DNA of 49,133 nt from Mycolicibacterium chubuense (GTDB lineage Bacteria; Actinomycetota; Actinomycetes; Mycobacteriales; Mycobacteriaceae): assembly GCF_001044255.1 (NCBI RefSeq), contig NZ_JYNX01000058.1:229161-278293 (forward strand), written 5' to 3'. The translations under genes and the position numbers were made by a program. How positions within the stretch are numbered: the first letter of the stretch is position 1; each line of letters opens with the position of its first letter. Positions 25,434 to 33,939 of the stretch are shown here, piece by piece. The notes under the pieces were generated by a model. That model was not told the origin of the DNA. It did not search any database and was given only the letters and a program-made list of their open reading frames with translations.

Positions 25434-26921
25434 GTGACGGTGCCACGGTCGCGCCACGCTCGGGTCGGCGTCGCGGCGGCGCTGCTGCTCACCCTCGCCG
25501 CCGCGCCGTCCTGCGGGCCGGCAGCGCAGCCACCGGCAGCGACCCGCCCATCCACGACGACGGCACCGCCGACCAGCTCGCCGCCGGCCGTCGCACCGCC
25601 GCCGGTGACACCCGTCCCCGAGCTCGCACCCGTCGCCGACCTCGTCACCGACGCGATCGCCGCGCACCGACTGCCGGGGGCGGTGGTCCAGATCGGGCAC
25701 GCGGGAAAAATCGTGTTCCGCAGGGCCTTCGGTGCGCGCAAGCTCGACGGCGAACCGGGACTCGACGGCGCGCCGGCGCCGGCGGAGCCGATGACCGAGG
25801 ACACGATGTTCGACCTGGCATCGCTGACGAAGAGCCTCGCGACGGCGCCGGCGATCATGCAGCTGTCCGAACAGGGCCGCCTGCGCGTCGACGACCCGGT
25901 GCAGGCATACCTGCCGGATTTCAATCCACTCGCCGATCCCCGGCGGGCCCGCGTGACCCTGCGCATGTTGTTGACCCACACGTCGGGGATCGCCGGGGAT
26001 CTGAGCCTCGACGGGCCGTGGGGACTGGACCGGGCCGACAAGGCCGACGGCATCCACCGTGCGCTGGGTGCGTGGGTGGTGTTCGAGCCGGGACAGCTCT
26101 TCCACTACTCCGACATCAATTTCATCCTCCTGGGCGCGATCGTCGAGAAGCTCACCGGTCGGTCGGTGGACGTGTACGCCCGGGACAACGTCTTCGGCCC
26201 CCTGGGCATGCGCGACACCCGATACCTCCCCGCCGCCAAAGCCTGTGGCCCGCATCGGATGCGGGGCACCGCCGTGGTCATCGACCCGAAGGCGTCCCCG
26301 GCAGGCGGGTGTCCGGCGGGGACGTGGAGTACCGATCTCCTGCCCCGCATCGCGCCCACCGCCCACGACGGCGACACCCCGGGCCTCAACCCCGATTACG
26401 GGTATCTGCTGCGCGGCACCGTTCACGACCCGACAGCCCGGCGGATGGGCGGCGCCACCGGTAGCGCCGGCGTGTTCTCCACCGTGGGCGACGTCGGACT
26501 GTACGCACAGGCCCTACTCGACCGGCTGGCCGGCCGTCCGAGCGACTACCCCCTTCCGGAGTCCGCCGCACAGCTGATGACGAGCCCGCAGCAGCCCGGA
26601 CACAGCCCTGGCCAGATCGATGCGGCGAACGCCGAAGATGCGGTGGCCGTGCACTATCCAGCGATAGCGGGACAGGATCTGCGCGGCTTCGGCTGGGACA
26701 TCGACACCGCCCACTCTCGCCCGCGCGGCACCGTCTTCCCGGTGGGGAGCTTCGGCCACACCGGCTTCACCGGGACATCGCTGTGGCTGGACCCCGGATC
26801 GGACACCTACGTGATCGTGCTGTCAAACGTCATCCATCAACCCGGCGGCCCGCCGATCGTCACCCTCAGCGGCGACATCGCCACCACCGCAGCCCGTGCG
26901 CTGCACCTCTACGGCAGCTGA
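25434..26921 (+). CDS. Secreted serine hydrolase (beta-lactamase class C/esterase fold)
   Basis: Exported penicillin-binding-protein-like hydrolase, 495 aa. It has a signal peptide (ARVGVAAALLLTLAAAPSC), a Pro/Thr-rich linker to ~residue 60, then the beta-lactamase-related domain. The nucleophile motif SLTK is near 131 and YSD near 224 replaces Y-x-N; a GHTGFTG segment near 440 takes the KTG position. These changes favour an esterase, D-aminopeptidase or cell-wall hydrolase over a drug-destroying beta-lactamase. The Cys after the signal could be lipidated, but the lipobox is poor. ATG 25410 would add eight residues. Confidence 0.8.
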   Translation: MTVPRSRHARVGVAAALLLTLAAAPSCGPAAQPPAATRPSTTTAPPTSSPPAVAPPPVTPVPELAPVADLVTDAIAAHRLPGAVVQIGHAGKIVFRRAFGARKLDGEPGLDGAPAPAEPMTEDTMFDLASLTKSLATAPAIMQLSEQGRLRVDDPVQAYLPDFNPLADPRRARVTLRMLLTHTSGIAGDLSLDGPWGLDRADKADGIHRALGAWVVFEPGQLFHYSDINFILLGAIVEKLTGRSVDVYARDNVFGPLGMRDTRYLPAAKACGPHRMRGTAVVIDPKASPAGGCPAGTWSTDLLPRIAPTAHDGDTPGLNPDYGYLLRGTVHDPTARRMGGATGSAGVFSTVGDVGLYAQALLDRLAGRPSDYPLPESAAQLMTSPQQPGHSPGQIDAANAEDAVAVHYPAIAGQDLRGFGWDIDTAHSRPRGTVFPVGSFGHTGFTGTSLWLDPGSDTYVIVLSNVIHQPGGPPIVTLSGDIATTAARALHLYGS

Positions 26922-26933
26922 CGAGCCGGCGGG

Positions 26934-28799
26934 TCAGCCCTTGACGGAAATCTTGAAAGCGAGGCTGATCAGAGCGCCGAACGCGCCGCGCGCACTGATG
27001 TACAGTCGTTTGACGTCATATCCCGCGACATCCTTCATCGTCTCGGCACCGAACCTGGCCGGAGTCTGTCCGCCGATCACGGTGACATCAGCGCCGAGCA
27101 GCGCGTGCCTGATCCGGTCTCGTTCGGAGCCTGTGGCCGTCGCGACGAGTTCTCCGATGGTGCGCTGCCCACCCGTCGCGGGGACCGCCGCGCAGCTGAC
27201 GCGATGCTCATCGAGGTAGCGGTTGACCGACTCGATGGTGGCGTCCGCGCCGACGGTCAAGCTGAGGTTGCCGAGATTCGCAGAGATGTCGGTGTTGCCG
27301 CCGATGGTCAACGGGGCGTCCGGATCGACGGTCAGATCGCCGGACAATGCGGCACGAACCGCGGCCCCGAACCCACTGGTGTCGGGCTCCCCGGCGCTCC
27401 GGTCGGGCAACATGACCCCGGGATTGAGCAGTCCGGCGGGATCGAACACCTCTTTGATCGAGCGCTGGGCGGCGATCTCGAGAGGACTGAACCGCTTGGT
27501 CATGAACCGGATCTTCTCGGTGCCGACGCCATGCTCGCCGGTGATCGTGCCGCCCAGTTCCATTGCGGCTTCGATGATCTCGTTGTTCGCCGCTTCCAGC
27601 GCGGACGCTGCCAGCGGATTGTCCCTGTCGTAGAACGTCGTCGGATGCAGGTCCCCGTCGCCGGCGTGGCCGCACACCGCGATGAACAACAGACCGTCGC
27701 GGTGGCGTGCGGCGGTGGCCTGGATGGCCTCCTGCATCTCGGGAATCCGATCGCGGGGCACGGTGACGTCACCGATGAAGAAACCCTTACCGCTTTGCAC
27801 CACCGAGTTCGGGGCGTTGAGTCGGCCGTACCACAAGGCGTCGCGGTCCTTCTCGTCCTCGGCGATCCGCACTTCGGTCGCCCGCTCACGGAGCACCCGC
27901 TCCACCACCGCCTGGTCGTGGGCCACCTCGGCCGCGGTGCCGTCGACGTCGATGAGCACGATGGAATCAGCGTCGAGCGGGTAGCCGGTGTCGTAGAACT
28001 GCTGCAGCCCGGCGATTCCGGCACGGTCGAGCCACTCCACGGCGGCGGGCACCACACCGGTGGCGATGATCGCGGCGATGGTGTCGGCGGCTTCCCGGGC
28101 GGTGGCGAACGCACCCATCAGGCTGTGCGTGACGTCGGCGACCGGGCGCAATGCCACGGTGGCTTCCGTGATGATGCCGAGAGTTCCCTCTGATCCGATG
28201 AGGACTCCGAGCAGGTCGGGACCTTGGTCGTCGGCACTGAACGTGGCAGCCGACCCGTCAGGAAGGACGACGTCCACGCTCAGCACGTGATTGTAGGTGA
28301 CCCCGTACTTCAAAGCGTGTGGCCCGCCTGCGTTTTCGATGATGTTTCCAGCGACGCTGGCCAGGTGCGCGGACACGGGATCAGGCGAGAAGCACAACCC
28401 GTAGGGCGCGAGGGCCTCTTGCAGATCGGAGTTGATCACACCGGGTTCAACTCGGACGCAACGGTTCTCGCGATCGATGTCGAGAATCCGATCGAGACCG
28501 GAGAGGTCGAGCAGCACCCGGCCCGCCGTCGGCATCATCCCACCCGAGCAATTCGACGCTCCGCCGCGCGGCACGATCGCCACGCCATGTTCCGAGGCCA
28601 GCCGCATGATCGGCGCGATGGCGTCGCGGCCGTGCGGGCGCACCAGCAGGTCCGCAACTCCCCCGACGCCCCAGAAGTCGCGTCCGCGTTCGGTGAGCAG
28701 GCTCTCGTCGGTCGACACCTGCCCGTGGGCTGCGGCCGCCGCCCCGAACCGGGCGATGGCAGCCTCGGTGGCAGAGGCGTGTGACGCCGTTGGTCCCAT
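26934..28799 (-). CDS. FAD-linked oxidase, GlcD-GlcE-like fusion
   Basis: A 621-aa flavoprotein. Residues ~50-225 form a PCMH FAD-binding domain (IVPRGGASNCSGG, PGVINSDLQ, GVLIGSEGTLGIITEATV). Residues ~230-460 form the FAD-oxidase C-terminal domain with CGHAGDGDLHPT, GEHGVGTEK and FDPAGLLNPG. An extra ~130 residues (about 485-621) resemble the FAD-domain end of GlcE (ETMKDVAGYDVKRLYISARGAFGALISLAFKI). GlcD and GlcE are normally separate. Typical substrates are 2-hydroxy acids. Its place behind a benzoylformate decarboxylase-type gene makes mandelate-like hydroxy acids plausible. ATG is one base after the tautomerase stop. Confidence 0.85.
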   Translation of the reverse strand: MGPTASHASATEAAIARFGAAAAAHGQVSTDESLLTERGRDFWGVGGVADLLVRPHGRDAIAPIMRLASEHGVAIVPRGGASNCSGGMMPTAGRVLLDLSGLDRILDIDRENRCVRVEPGVINSDLQEALAPYGLCFSPDPVSAHLASVAGNIIENAGGPHALKYGVTYNHVLSVDVVLPDGSAATFSADDQGPDLLGVLIGSEGTLGIITEATVALRPVADVTHSLMGAFATAREAADTIAAIIATGVVPAAVEWLDRAGIAGLQQFYDTGYPLDADSIVLIDVDGTAAEVAHDQAVVERVLRERATEVRIAEDEKDRDALWYGRLNAPNSVVQSGKGFFIGDVTVPRDRIPEMQEAIQATAARHRDGLLFIAVCGHAGDGDLHPTTFYDRDNPLAASALEAANNEIIEAAMELGGTITGEHGVGTEKIRFMTKRFSPLEIAAQRSIKEVFDPAGLLNPGVMLPDRSAGEPDTSGFGAAVRAALSGDLTVDPDAPLTIGGNTDISANLGNLSLTVGADATIESVNRYLDEHRVSCAAVPATGGQRTIGELVATATGSERDRIRHALLGADVTVIGGQTPARFGAETMKDVAGYDVKRLYISARGAFGALISLAFKISVKG

Positions 28800-28800
28800 C

Positions 28801-29208
28801 TCAATCAGCGTCCTTCTGCGCGTGCAACCAGGCTTCTTCTTCCCCGGGTGCCGGTAGTACGCGACCCCCTTCGATGGCGAAGTGCGCCGGGCTGTTCTGG
28901 ATGACGATCAGCACCCGCTTGGCGGGGATTCCGGTGACTCGTGACGCCGCCGCGGCGATCTCGGCGACCAGCTGACTACTTTGCGCCTCAGGATGGCCGG
29001 AGCGGACCCACCCGTTGATCAGGAGCGGTTGTGCGGGTATCCCGTCGGTGTACACCTCGTCGGGGTCGAGCTCGTGGAAGACGACGTTGACGTACGTGCC
29101 GGGGACGTGGTTGATCATCGAGTGGATGCGGGTGATCTCGGCGGCCAGGTCCGCCTTGGTGTCGGCGCTCAGCACCGACTGCACCGTCGTGCAGGTGTAG
29201 ACCGGCAT
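28801..29208 (-). CDS. Tautomerase-superfamily protein, cis-CaaD-like
   Basis: A 135-aa single-chain tautomerase-fold protein. After Met removal it begins with Pro-1 (MPVYTC), the catalytic imino acid of this superfamily; hence ATG 29208 is chosen over the adjacent GTG 29211. It resembles cis-3-chloroacrylic acid dehalogenase: His-28 is present at the same number, INGWVRSGH matches the segment with Arg-70 (Arg kept, Arg-73 position His), and IEGGRVLPAPG carries the Glu-114 equivalent. The Tyr-103 position is aliphatic. Dehalogenase, hydratase or tautomerase activity is possible. It is sandwiched between mdlC-like and GlcDE-like genes with gaps of a few bases. Confidence 0.82.
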   Translation of the reverse strand: MPVYTCTTVQSVLSADTKADLAAEITRIHSMINHVPGTYVNVVFHELDPDEVYTDGIPAQPLLINGWVRSGHPEAQSSQLVAEIAAAASRVTGIPAKRVLIVIQNSPAHFAIEGGRVLPAPGEEEAWLHAQKDAD

Positions 29209-29211
29209 CAC

Positions 29212-30828
29212 TCACCCCAGGAACGGCAGTTGCGGCTGGGTCGGCACCACCAGGACGGTGGGTCCCTCGGCGGCGAGTGCCGCCTTGAACTCCCGGACGA
29301 GGTCTTGGTTGTCGGTCACGGTGGCCGTACGGCATCCGAAACCTGTTGCCAGCGACGCGATGTCCAGCCCAGGCAGATCCAGGCCGGGTACCTGAGGCGT
29401 CTCCTCCAGGAGCGCGAACGATTTGAGGATCGCGTACTCCCCGTTGCGCTGCACCACGAACACCACGGGAAGCTTGTGCTGCGCGGCGGTCCAGATGGCC
29501 TGGATTGAGTACTGGAAAGAACCGTCGCCGATCGAGGCGACGACGGTGCGCTTGACCCCCCGCGCCCGGTCCCCGAGCGCGATGCCCACCGCCGCAGGCA
29601 CTCCCCAGCCGATGCCCCCGCTACCGGTGGCGAAGAAGCTGCCCGGCCGCCGGGTCGGCCACCAGGTGAGCAAGTCGGCCAGTGTCGACGTCGACTCCAT
29701 CACCACCGCGGCGTCGTCGGGTTTCACCGAGCTGAGTGCCGCATACACGTCGTTGGGCATCAGCGGAGCGGACGCCATGGGTAGGTCGGGGCTGATGGTC
29801 CTGCTCGGTCTGCTGGGGGGCTGCCGATCGCTCGATACGTCGACGAGGTGCAGCAGCTGTTCCAAAACGGTGCCCGGGTCGCCGATCAGGCTGTCTCCCA
29901 CCGGCGCGGTCGCGGCGAGGTGCGGGTCGGCGGTGACCTGCAGGACCTCGGTGCCCTCGGGCAGGTACTCGCCTGCGACATACGGGTAGTACCGGAACAC
30001 CTGTGCGCCGATGACGACCACCAGGTCGTAACCCGCCAAGGCTTCGCTGACCCCCGCGATCGTCAGCGGTAGCGGACCGCCGTACAGAGGGTGGTCTTCG
30101 GGGAACGAGCAGCGGTCCGACAGCGCGCTACTTCGAACCGGCGCCCGGAGTTTCTCTGCGAAGGCGATGCCGGCGTCCCAGGCGCCGGCCCGGTCCACCT
30201 CGGGCCCCAGTACGAGCAGCGGCCGCTCCGCCCCGCTGATCCGGTCGGCGAACTCACGGAGCCGTTCGGTATCGGGCTGCACGCGCCGGCTGACCGTCCT
30301 GACCACCGCAGGACCCAGCGCCGGCTTGTTCCAGTCGTCGAGCGGGATGGACAGGAACACCGGACCTGCCGGTGGTTGCGTGGCGACCGCGTAGGCGCGC
30401 ATGAATGCTCCGGGGACATCTTCGGCACGCGCAGGCTCGTAGGCCCACTTGACCCAGGGCTGCGGCATCACCGTCGCGTCGGGATTGTTCAAGTACGGAT
30501 CGCACAAAGACATTTCACGCGTCTGCTGACCGGCGGTCACGATCAGTGGCGTATTGGCCCGGTAGGCCGCGACGAGGCTACCCATGGCGTTGCCGGTGCC
30601 TGCTGCCGTGTGCAGATTGACCAGCGCAGGCTTGCCGGTGGACTGGGCGAAGCCATCGGCCATTGCCAGAACCGAGGCCTCCTGTAGACCCAGTACATAG
30701 GTGAAGTCGTCGGGGAAGTTCTGCAGGAAGGTCTGTTCGGTGGAACCGGGGTTGCCGAACATCGTGGTCAACCCGAGGTCGCGGAGGAGGTCGTACGTGA
30801 CCTCATGGACGGTCTTGGCGCTTGTCAT
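29212..30828 (-). CDS. mdlC: Benzoylformate decarboxylase-type ThDP enzyme
   Basis: Thiamine-diphosphate decarboxylase, 538 aa, strongly resembling MdlC, which turns benzoylformate into benzaldehyde. FGNPGSTE carries the active-site Ser, LGLQEASVLAMADG the ThDP-activating Glu, and LHTAAGTGNAMG the His-70 equivalent; VTAGQQTREM and VKWAYEPA also match. GDGSFQYSIQAIW is the metal/ThDP motif near 430. The second active-site His of P. putida BFDC (FRYH, His-281) reads FRYY here, so substrate range may differ. It heads the operon mdlC, tautomerase, GlcDE and is divergent from the LAL regulator. Confidence 0.88.
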   Translation of the reverse strand: MTSAKTVHEVTYDLLRDLGLTTMFGNPGSTEQTFLQNFPDDFTYVLGLQEASVLAMADGFAQSTGKPALVNLHTAAGTGNAMGSLVAAYRANTPLIVTAGQQTREMSLCDPYLNNPDATVMPQPWVKWAYEPARAEDVPGAFMRAYAVATQPPAGPVFLSIPLDDWNKPALGPAVVRTVSRRVQPDTERLREFADRISGAERPLLVLGPEVDRAGAWDAGIAFAEKLRAPVRSSALSDRCSFPEDHPLYGGPLPLTIAGVSEALAGYDLVVVIGAQVFRYYPYVAGEYLPEGTEVLQVTADPHLAATAPVGDSLIGDPGTVLEQLLHLVDVSSDRQPPSRPSRTISPDLPMASAPLMPNDVYAALSSVKPDDAAVVMESTSTLADLLTWWPTRRPGSFFATGSGGIGWGVPAAVGIALGDRARGVKRTVVASIGDGSFQYSIQAIWTAAQHKLPVVFVVQRNGEYAILKSFALLEETPQVPGLDLPGLDIASLATGFGCRTATVTDNQDLVREFKAALAAEGPTVLVVPTQPQLPFLG

Positions 30829-30902
30829 CGCGGGGGAACCCTTCGTCGTTCATCGGCGGGCATCTCGTGTAGCCATCACACACACCGGTGGTCCTGGTTC
30901 AC

Positions 30903-30919
30903 CCCGTGGAAAACACGGG
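30903..30919. promoter_or_regulatory. Inverted repeat in mdlC/LAL intergenic region
   Basis: CCCGTG and CACGGG flank GAAAA in the 175-base region between the divergent mdlC-like operon and the LAL regulator. It is a candidate binding site for that regulator, on position alone. Confidence 0.35.
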
Positions 30920-30978
30920 ACCGACGAAACCCGGGCGGTGCCCCACGACGCTCGGGCTGTGGATCGGTGGCTCGAACT

Positions 30979-31006
30979 TCACTGACATGTCAAGATCACT
31001 GACATG
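30979..31006 (+). repeat. Direct repeat overlapping LAL regulator start
   Basis: TCACTGACATG occurs at 30979-30989 and again at 30996-31006, 17 bases apart; the second copy contains the regulator's ATG. The first copy opens a six-codon mini-ORF (MSRSLT) whose TGA overlaps that ATG as ATGA, which could couple translation. Confidence 0.5.
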
Positions 31007-33745
31007 AGGGGCAGACCTCTCGTCGGGCGGCAAGATGAACAGCGCCGACTGGCTGAGCTGTGCGACCGTGCCCGGGCAGGCGAGAGCGGCGTCCTGGTTG
31101 TTCATGGTGAACCCGGCATCGGAAAGACCGCACTCCTGGCGGACGCACTCGCGAAGGCCGACGAGCTTCGCACCATCCGCGTCAGCGGTGCGGAGTCGGA
31201 GATGGAACTCGCCTATGCCGCGGTGCAGCAGGTGTGCGGCCCCATCGTCACTCACCTGGACCGGTTGCCGGACCCGCAGAAGAACGCACTGCAAGTGGCG
31301 TTGGGCTTGCAGGAGGGTGCGACGCCCGACCGCCTCCTGGTGAATCTGGCGGTGCTGACCCTGCTCGGAGAGGCCGGCGCCGAGCGCCCGACGCTCTGCA
31401 TCATCGACGACGCGCAGTGGGTGGACCGCGCGTCACTGCAGGCGCTGACGTTCGCCGCACGTCGGCTGCTCGCCGACCCGACCGCGATGGTCTTCGCCAC
31501 CCGCACGCCGGAAGGCCCGCAGGAACTGAAGGGACTCCCCGAACTGCACCTGGGCAGACTCGCCCATACCCACGCCAGCGCACTGCTGTCCGACGTCATG
31601 CCGGGCCAGTGGGACGACACCGTCCGGGAGACCATCCTGGCCGAAGCGGACGGAAACCCCCTCGCGCTGCTGGAATTCGGCCGGGCCATGGCACCCGCGG
31701 CATGGGCGGGCGGGTACGGACTCGCCCCGGCCGCGACGTCGGTCGCGAAGCGGATCGAGGGAGAGTACGGCCAACGCCTGGGTGAGTTGCCGCCGCCGAC
31801 GCGCACCCTTCTGCTCCTCGCTGCCGCGGAGCCCACCGGTGACCCGGCATGGCTGTGGACGGCAGCCACGCGGCTCGGCCTCGACTCCGACGCAGTCGTT
31901 CCGGCGGAACGCAGCGGGCTGATCACTGTCGAGTCGCGCTTGCGCTTCCGCCATCCCCTGGTCCGGTCAGCTGTCTATCGCCACGCGTCCCTGCCCGAGC
32001 GGCGGCAAGTCCACGCCGCGCTGGCCGATGCGATCACGGGTCCGGCCGGTGAGGAGCACCGCGCCTGGCATCGCGCCCACTCGACGAGCGCACCCGACGA
32101 GACCGTCGCTGTGGACCTGATGGAATCCGCGGAGCGGGCGCGGCGTCGCGGTGGAGCAGCGGCCGCTGCGGCGTTCCTGGCCTACGCCGTCGAACTGACC
32201 CCCGACCCGGTCCGTCGCGCCGAACGCGCACTCGAGGCGGCACTGTCCAAGCTGGATGCCGGTGATCCAGAAGGGGCAACGCGGTTGCTGGTGGCAGTGG
32301 CGGGTACCGAGGACGAACTCCTCAGCGCCCGTGTGGATCTGATGAAGGCCAAGATCGCCTTCGCCGCGCAACGGGGACGGGACGCACCTCCGCTGCTGTT
32401 GGCCGCCGCGGAGAAGTTGTGCCCGTTGGATCCCACCCTCGCACGCGAGACCTATCTCGACGCATTGATGGCGGCGATGATCGTGGGCCGCCTCTTCGCT
32501 GACGAGTGGTCGTCGGCAGCAGCGATCGCTTCCGCCGCGCGACGTGCGCCACCACCCTCCGGCCGGGCGACAGCCGCCGACCTGCTCCTCGAGGGGATCG
32601 TTGTGCGATTCACCGAAGGGCACGCCGCCGCTGCACCCGTACTGCAGCAGGCCATCGGGCAGTACCTGAGGGATGACGAGGCCGGCGTCGCAGATCCGCG
32701 GTCACACGACATCACCCTGCGCGTTCTCCTCGATCTGTTCGAACAGGACACCTACAGCTCACTCAATGCCCGTCAACTCGAATTGCTCCGGGCCGCAGGC
32801 GAGTTGACCGTCCTGCCCGCCGCCTTGACGACCTATGCGGGGGTGTGTGTGACCTCAGGCAACTTCGCCGAAGCCGCGGATCTGCTCGAGCAGTCGGATG
32901 CCATCTCCATAGCGACAGGTGCGCCGCCGCACCGCTCCATCCAGACCTATCTCGCTGCCTGCCGCGGACAAGAGGCGCTCGGCAGGGAACTCGCGCGGGA
33001 CACCATCGCGGACGCGACCGCGCGTGGCGAAGGCAGCGAGATCGCCGTTGTGCTGTTCTCGCTGGCCATCCTGCACAACGGACTCGGACAGTACGACGAG
33101 GCGCTGACCGCATGCACGTCGGCGACGGAATACGAGGATGTCGGCATGTACGGCCATGTTCTCAACGAGATGGTCGAGGCGGCCGTCCGGTCCGGCGACA
33201 GGAGTACCGCCGAAGCTGCCGCTGCACAGGTGATCGAGCGAGCCGAAGCAACCAGAACCGCAACCGCGCTGGGATACGCGGCACGCGCGAGGGCGCTGAC
33301 GGCGACCGGCCCGGCCGCCGAGAACGAGTATGACGCCGCAATCAGGGAATTCGAGCGCTCACCGCTGGCGGTCATGGCCGCGCGCACGCACCTGGTCTTC
33401 GGTGAGTGGCTGCGCCGCGAGAATCGCCGAGCCGACGCACGCAACGAATTGCGCGTCGCCTACGAGAGGTTCCTGCACATGGGAGCCGACGGCTTTGCCG
33501 AGCGCGCGCACCGGGAACTCCGGGCGGCGGGCGAGACCTTCCCGAAGGAGCGGGGCAACGCAACGACGGTGAGTTTGACGAAACAGGAAAGCTATATCGC
33601 CCGTCTGGCGGGCGACGGCTACAGCAATTCCGAGATCGCTAGCCATCTGTTCATCAGTCCGCGGACCGTCGAATGGCATCTCGGCAGGATCTTCGCCAAG
33701 CTCGGGGTGACGTCACGTCGCGAGTTGCGGCGGCTCAGAGAGTGA
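31004..33745 (+). CDS. LAL-type LuxR family transcriptional regulator
   Basis: Large ATP-binding regulator of the LuxR family (MalT-like), 913 aa. The N-terminal AAA/STAND ATPase has Walker A HGEPGIGKTALL near residues 34-45 and Walker B TLCIIDDAQWVD near 130-141. The middle ~500 residues are helical TPR-like repeats. The C-terminal LuxR helix-turn-helix is at ~850-908 (SLTKQESYIARLAGDGYSNSEIASHLFISPRTVEWHLGRIFAKLGV). Such proteins are usually ATP- and inducer-dependent activators. Divergent placement makes the mdlC operon its likely target. A hairpin overlaps its stop. Confidence 0.9.
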   Translation: MRGRPLVGRQDEQRRLAELCDRARAGESGVLVVHGEPGIGKTALLADALAKADELRTIRVSGAESEMELAYAAVQQVCGPIVTHLDRLPDPQKNALQVALGLQEGATPDRLLVNLAVLTLLGEAGAERPTLCIIDDAQWVDRASLQALTFAARRLLADPTAMVFATRTPEGPQELKGLPELHLGRLAHTHASALLSDVMPGQWDDTVRETILAEADGNPLALLEFGRAMAPAAWAGGYGLAPAATSVAKRIEGEYGQRLGELPPPTRTLLLLAAAEPTGDPAWLWTAATRLGLDSDAVVPAERSGLITVESRLRFRHPLVRSAVYRHASLPERRQVHAALADAITGPAGEEHRAWHRAHSTSAPDETVAVDLMESAERARRRGGAAAAAAFLAYAVELTPDPVRRAERALEAALSKLDAGDPEGATRLLVAVAGTEDELLSARVDLMKAKIAFAAQRGRDAPPLLLAAAEKLCPLDPTLARETYLDALMAAMIVGRLFADEWSSAAAIASAARRAPPPSGRATAADLLLEGIVVRFTEGHAAAAPVLQQAIGQYLRDDEAGVADPRSHDITLRVLLDLFEQDTYSSLNARQLELLRAAGELTVLPAALTTYAGVCVTSGNFAEAADLLEQSDAISIATGAPPHRSIQTYLAACRGQEALGRELARDTIADATARGEGSEIAVVLFSLAILHNGLGQYDEALTACTSATEYEDVGMYGHVLNEMVEAAVRSGDRSTAEAAAAQVIERAEATRTATALGYAARARALTATGPAAENEYDAAIREFERSPLAVMAARTHLVFGEWLRRENRRADARNELRVAYERFLHMGADGFAERAHRELRAAGETFPKERGNATTVSLTKQESYIARLAGDGYSNSEIASHLFISPRTVEWHLGRIFAKLGVTSRRELRRLRE

Positions 33746-33765
33746 GGGCTCTTGGAGCCGCCCTC
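33744..33765 (+). terminator. Hairpin at end of LAL regulator
   Basis: GGCTC, TTG, GAGCC forms a tight stem, extended outward by GAG/CTC-type pairing with one bulge, starting at the TGA stop. No T tract follows, so terminator function is tentative. Confidence 0.35.
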
Positions 33766-33789
33766 GCTCCGTCGGATGCGTCCGGCCCG

Positions 33790-33849
33790 AGGAGTGGGGG
33801 CTTGCACTACCTCAGGGGTCGTCACAGCGGCATTGTGGGCCCCACTCCT
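33790..33849. repeat. Perfect 10-base inverted repeat, 40-base spacer
   Basis: AGGAGTGGGG (33790-33799) and CCCCACTCCT (33840-33849) are exact reverse complements. They lie upstream of a TTGACA hexamer at 33862-33867 in the 194-base gap before the SRPBCC-like gene. It could be a pair of activator sites or an extended RNA hairpin. Confidence 0.6.
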
Positions 33850-33939
33850 GCGCAGACAAGCTTGACACGTCGGCACGCCAGTTCATCGCAGAGTCCGCGT
33901 CCGCCGGCACCAAGCGACCTTCTACGGCAGGAGTCATTG

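Noticed and set aside
25434-26921. Second drug-inactivating beta-lactamase
   Set aside because: The Y-x-N and KTG motifs are replaced by YSD and HTG, so an esterase or cell-wall hydrolase is more likely than a beta-lactamase.
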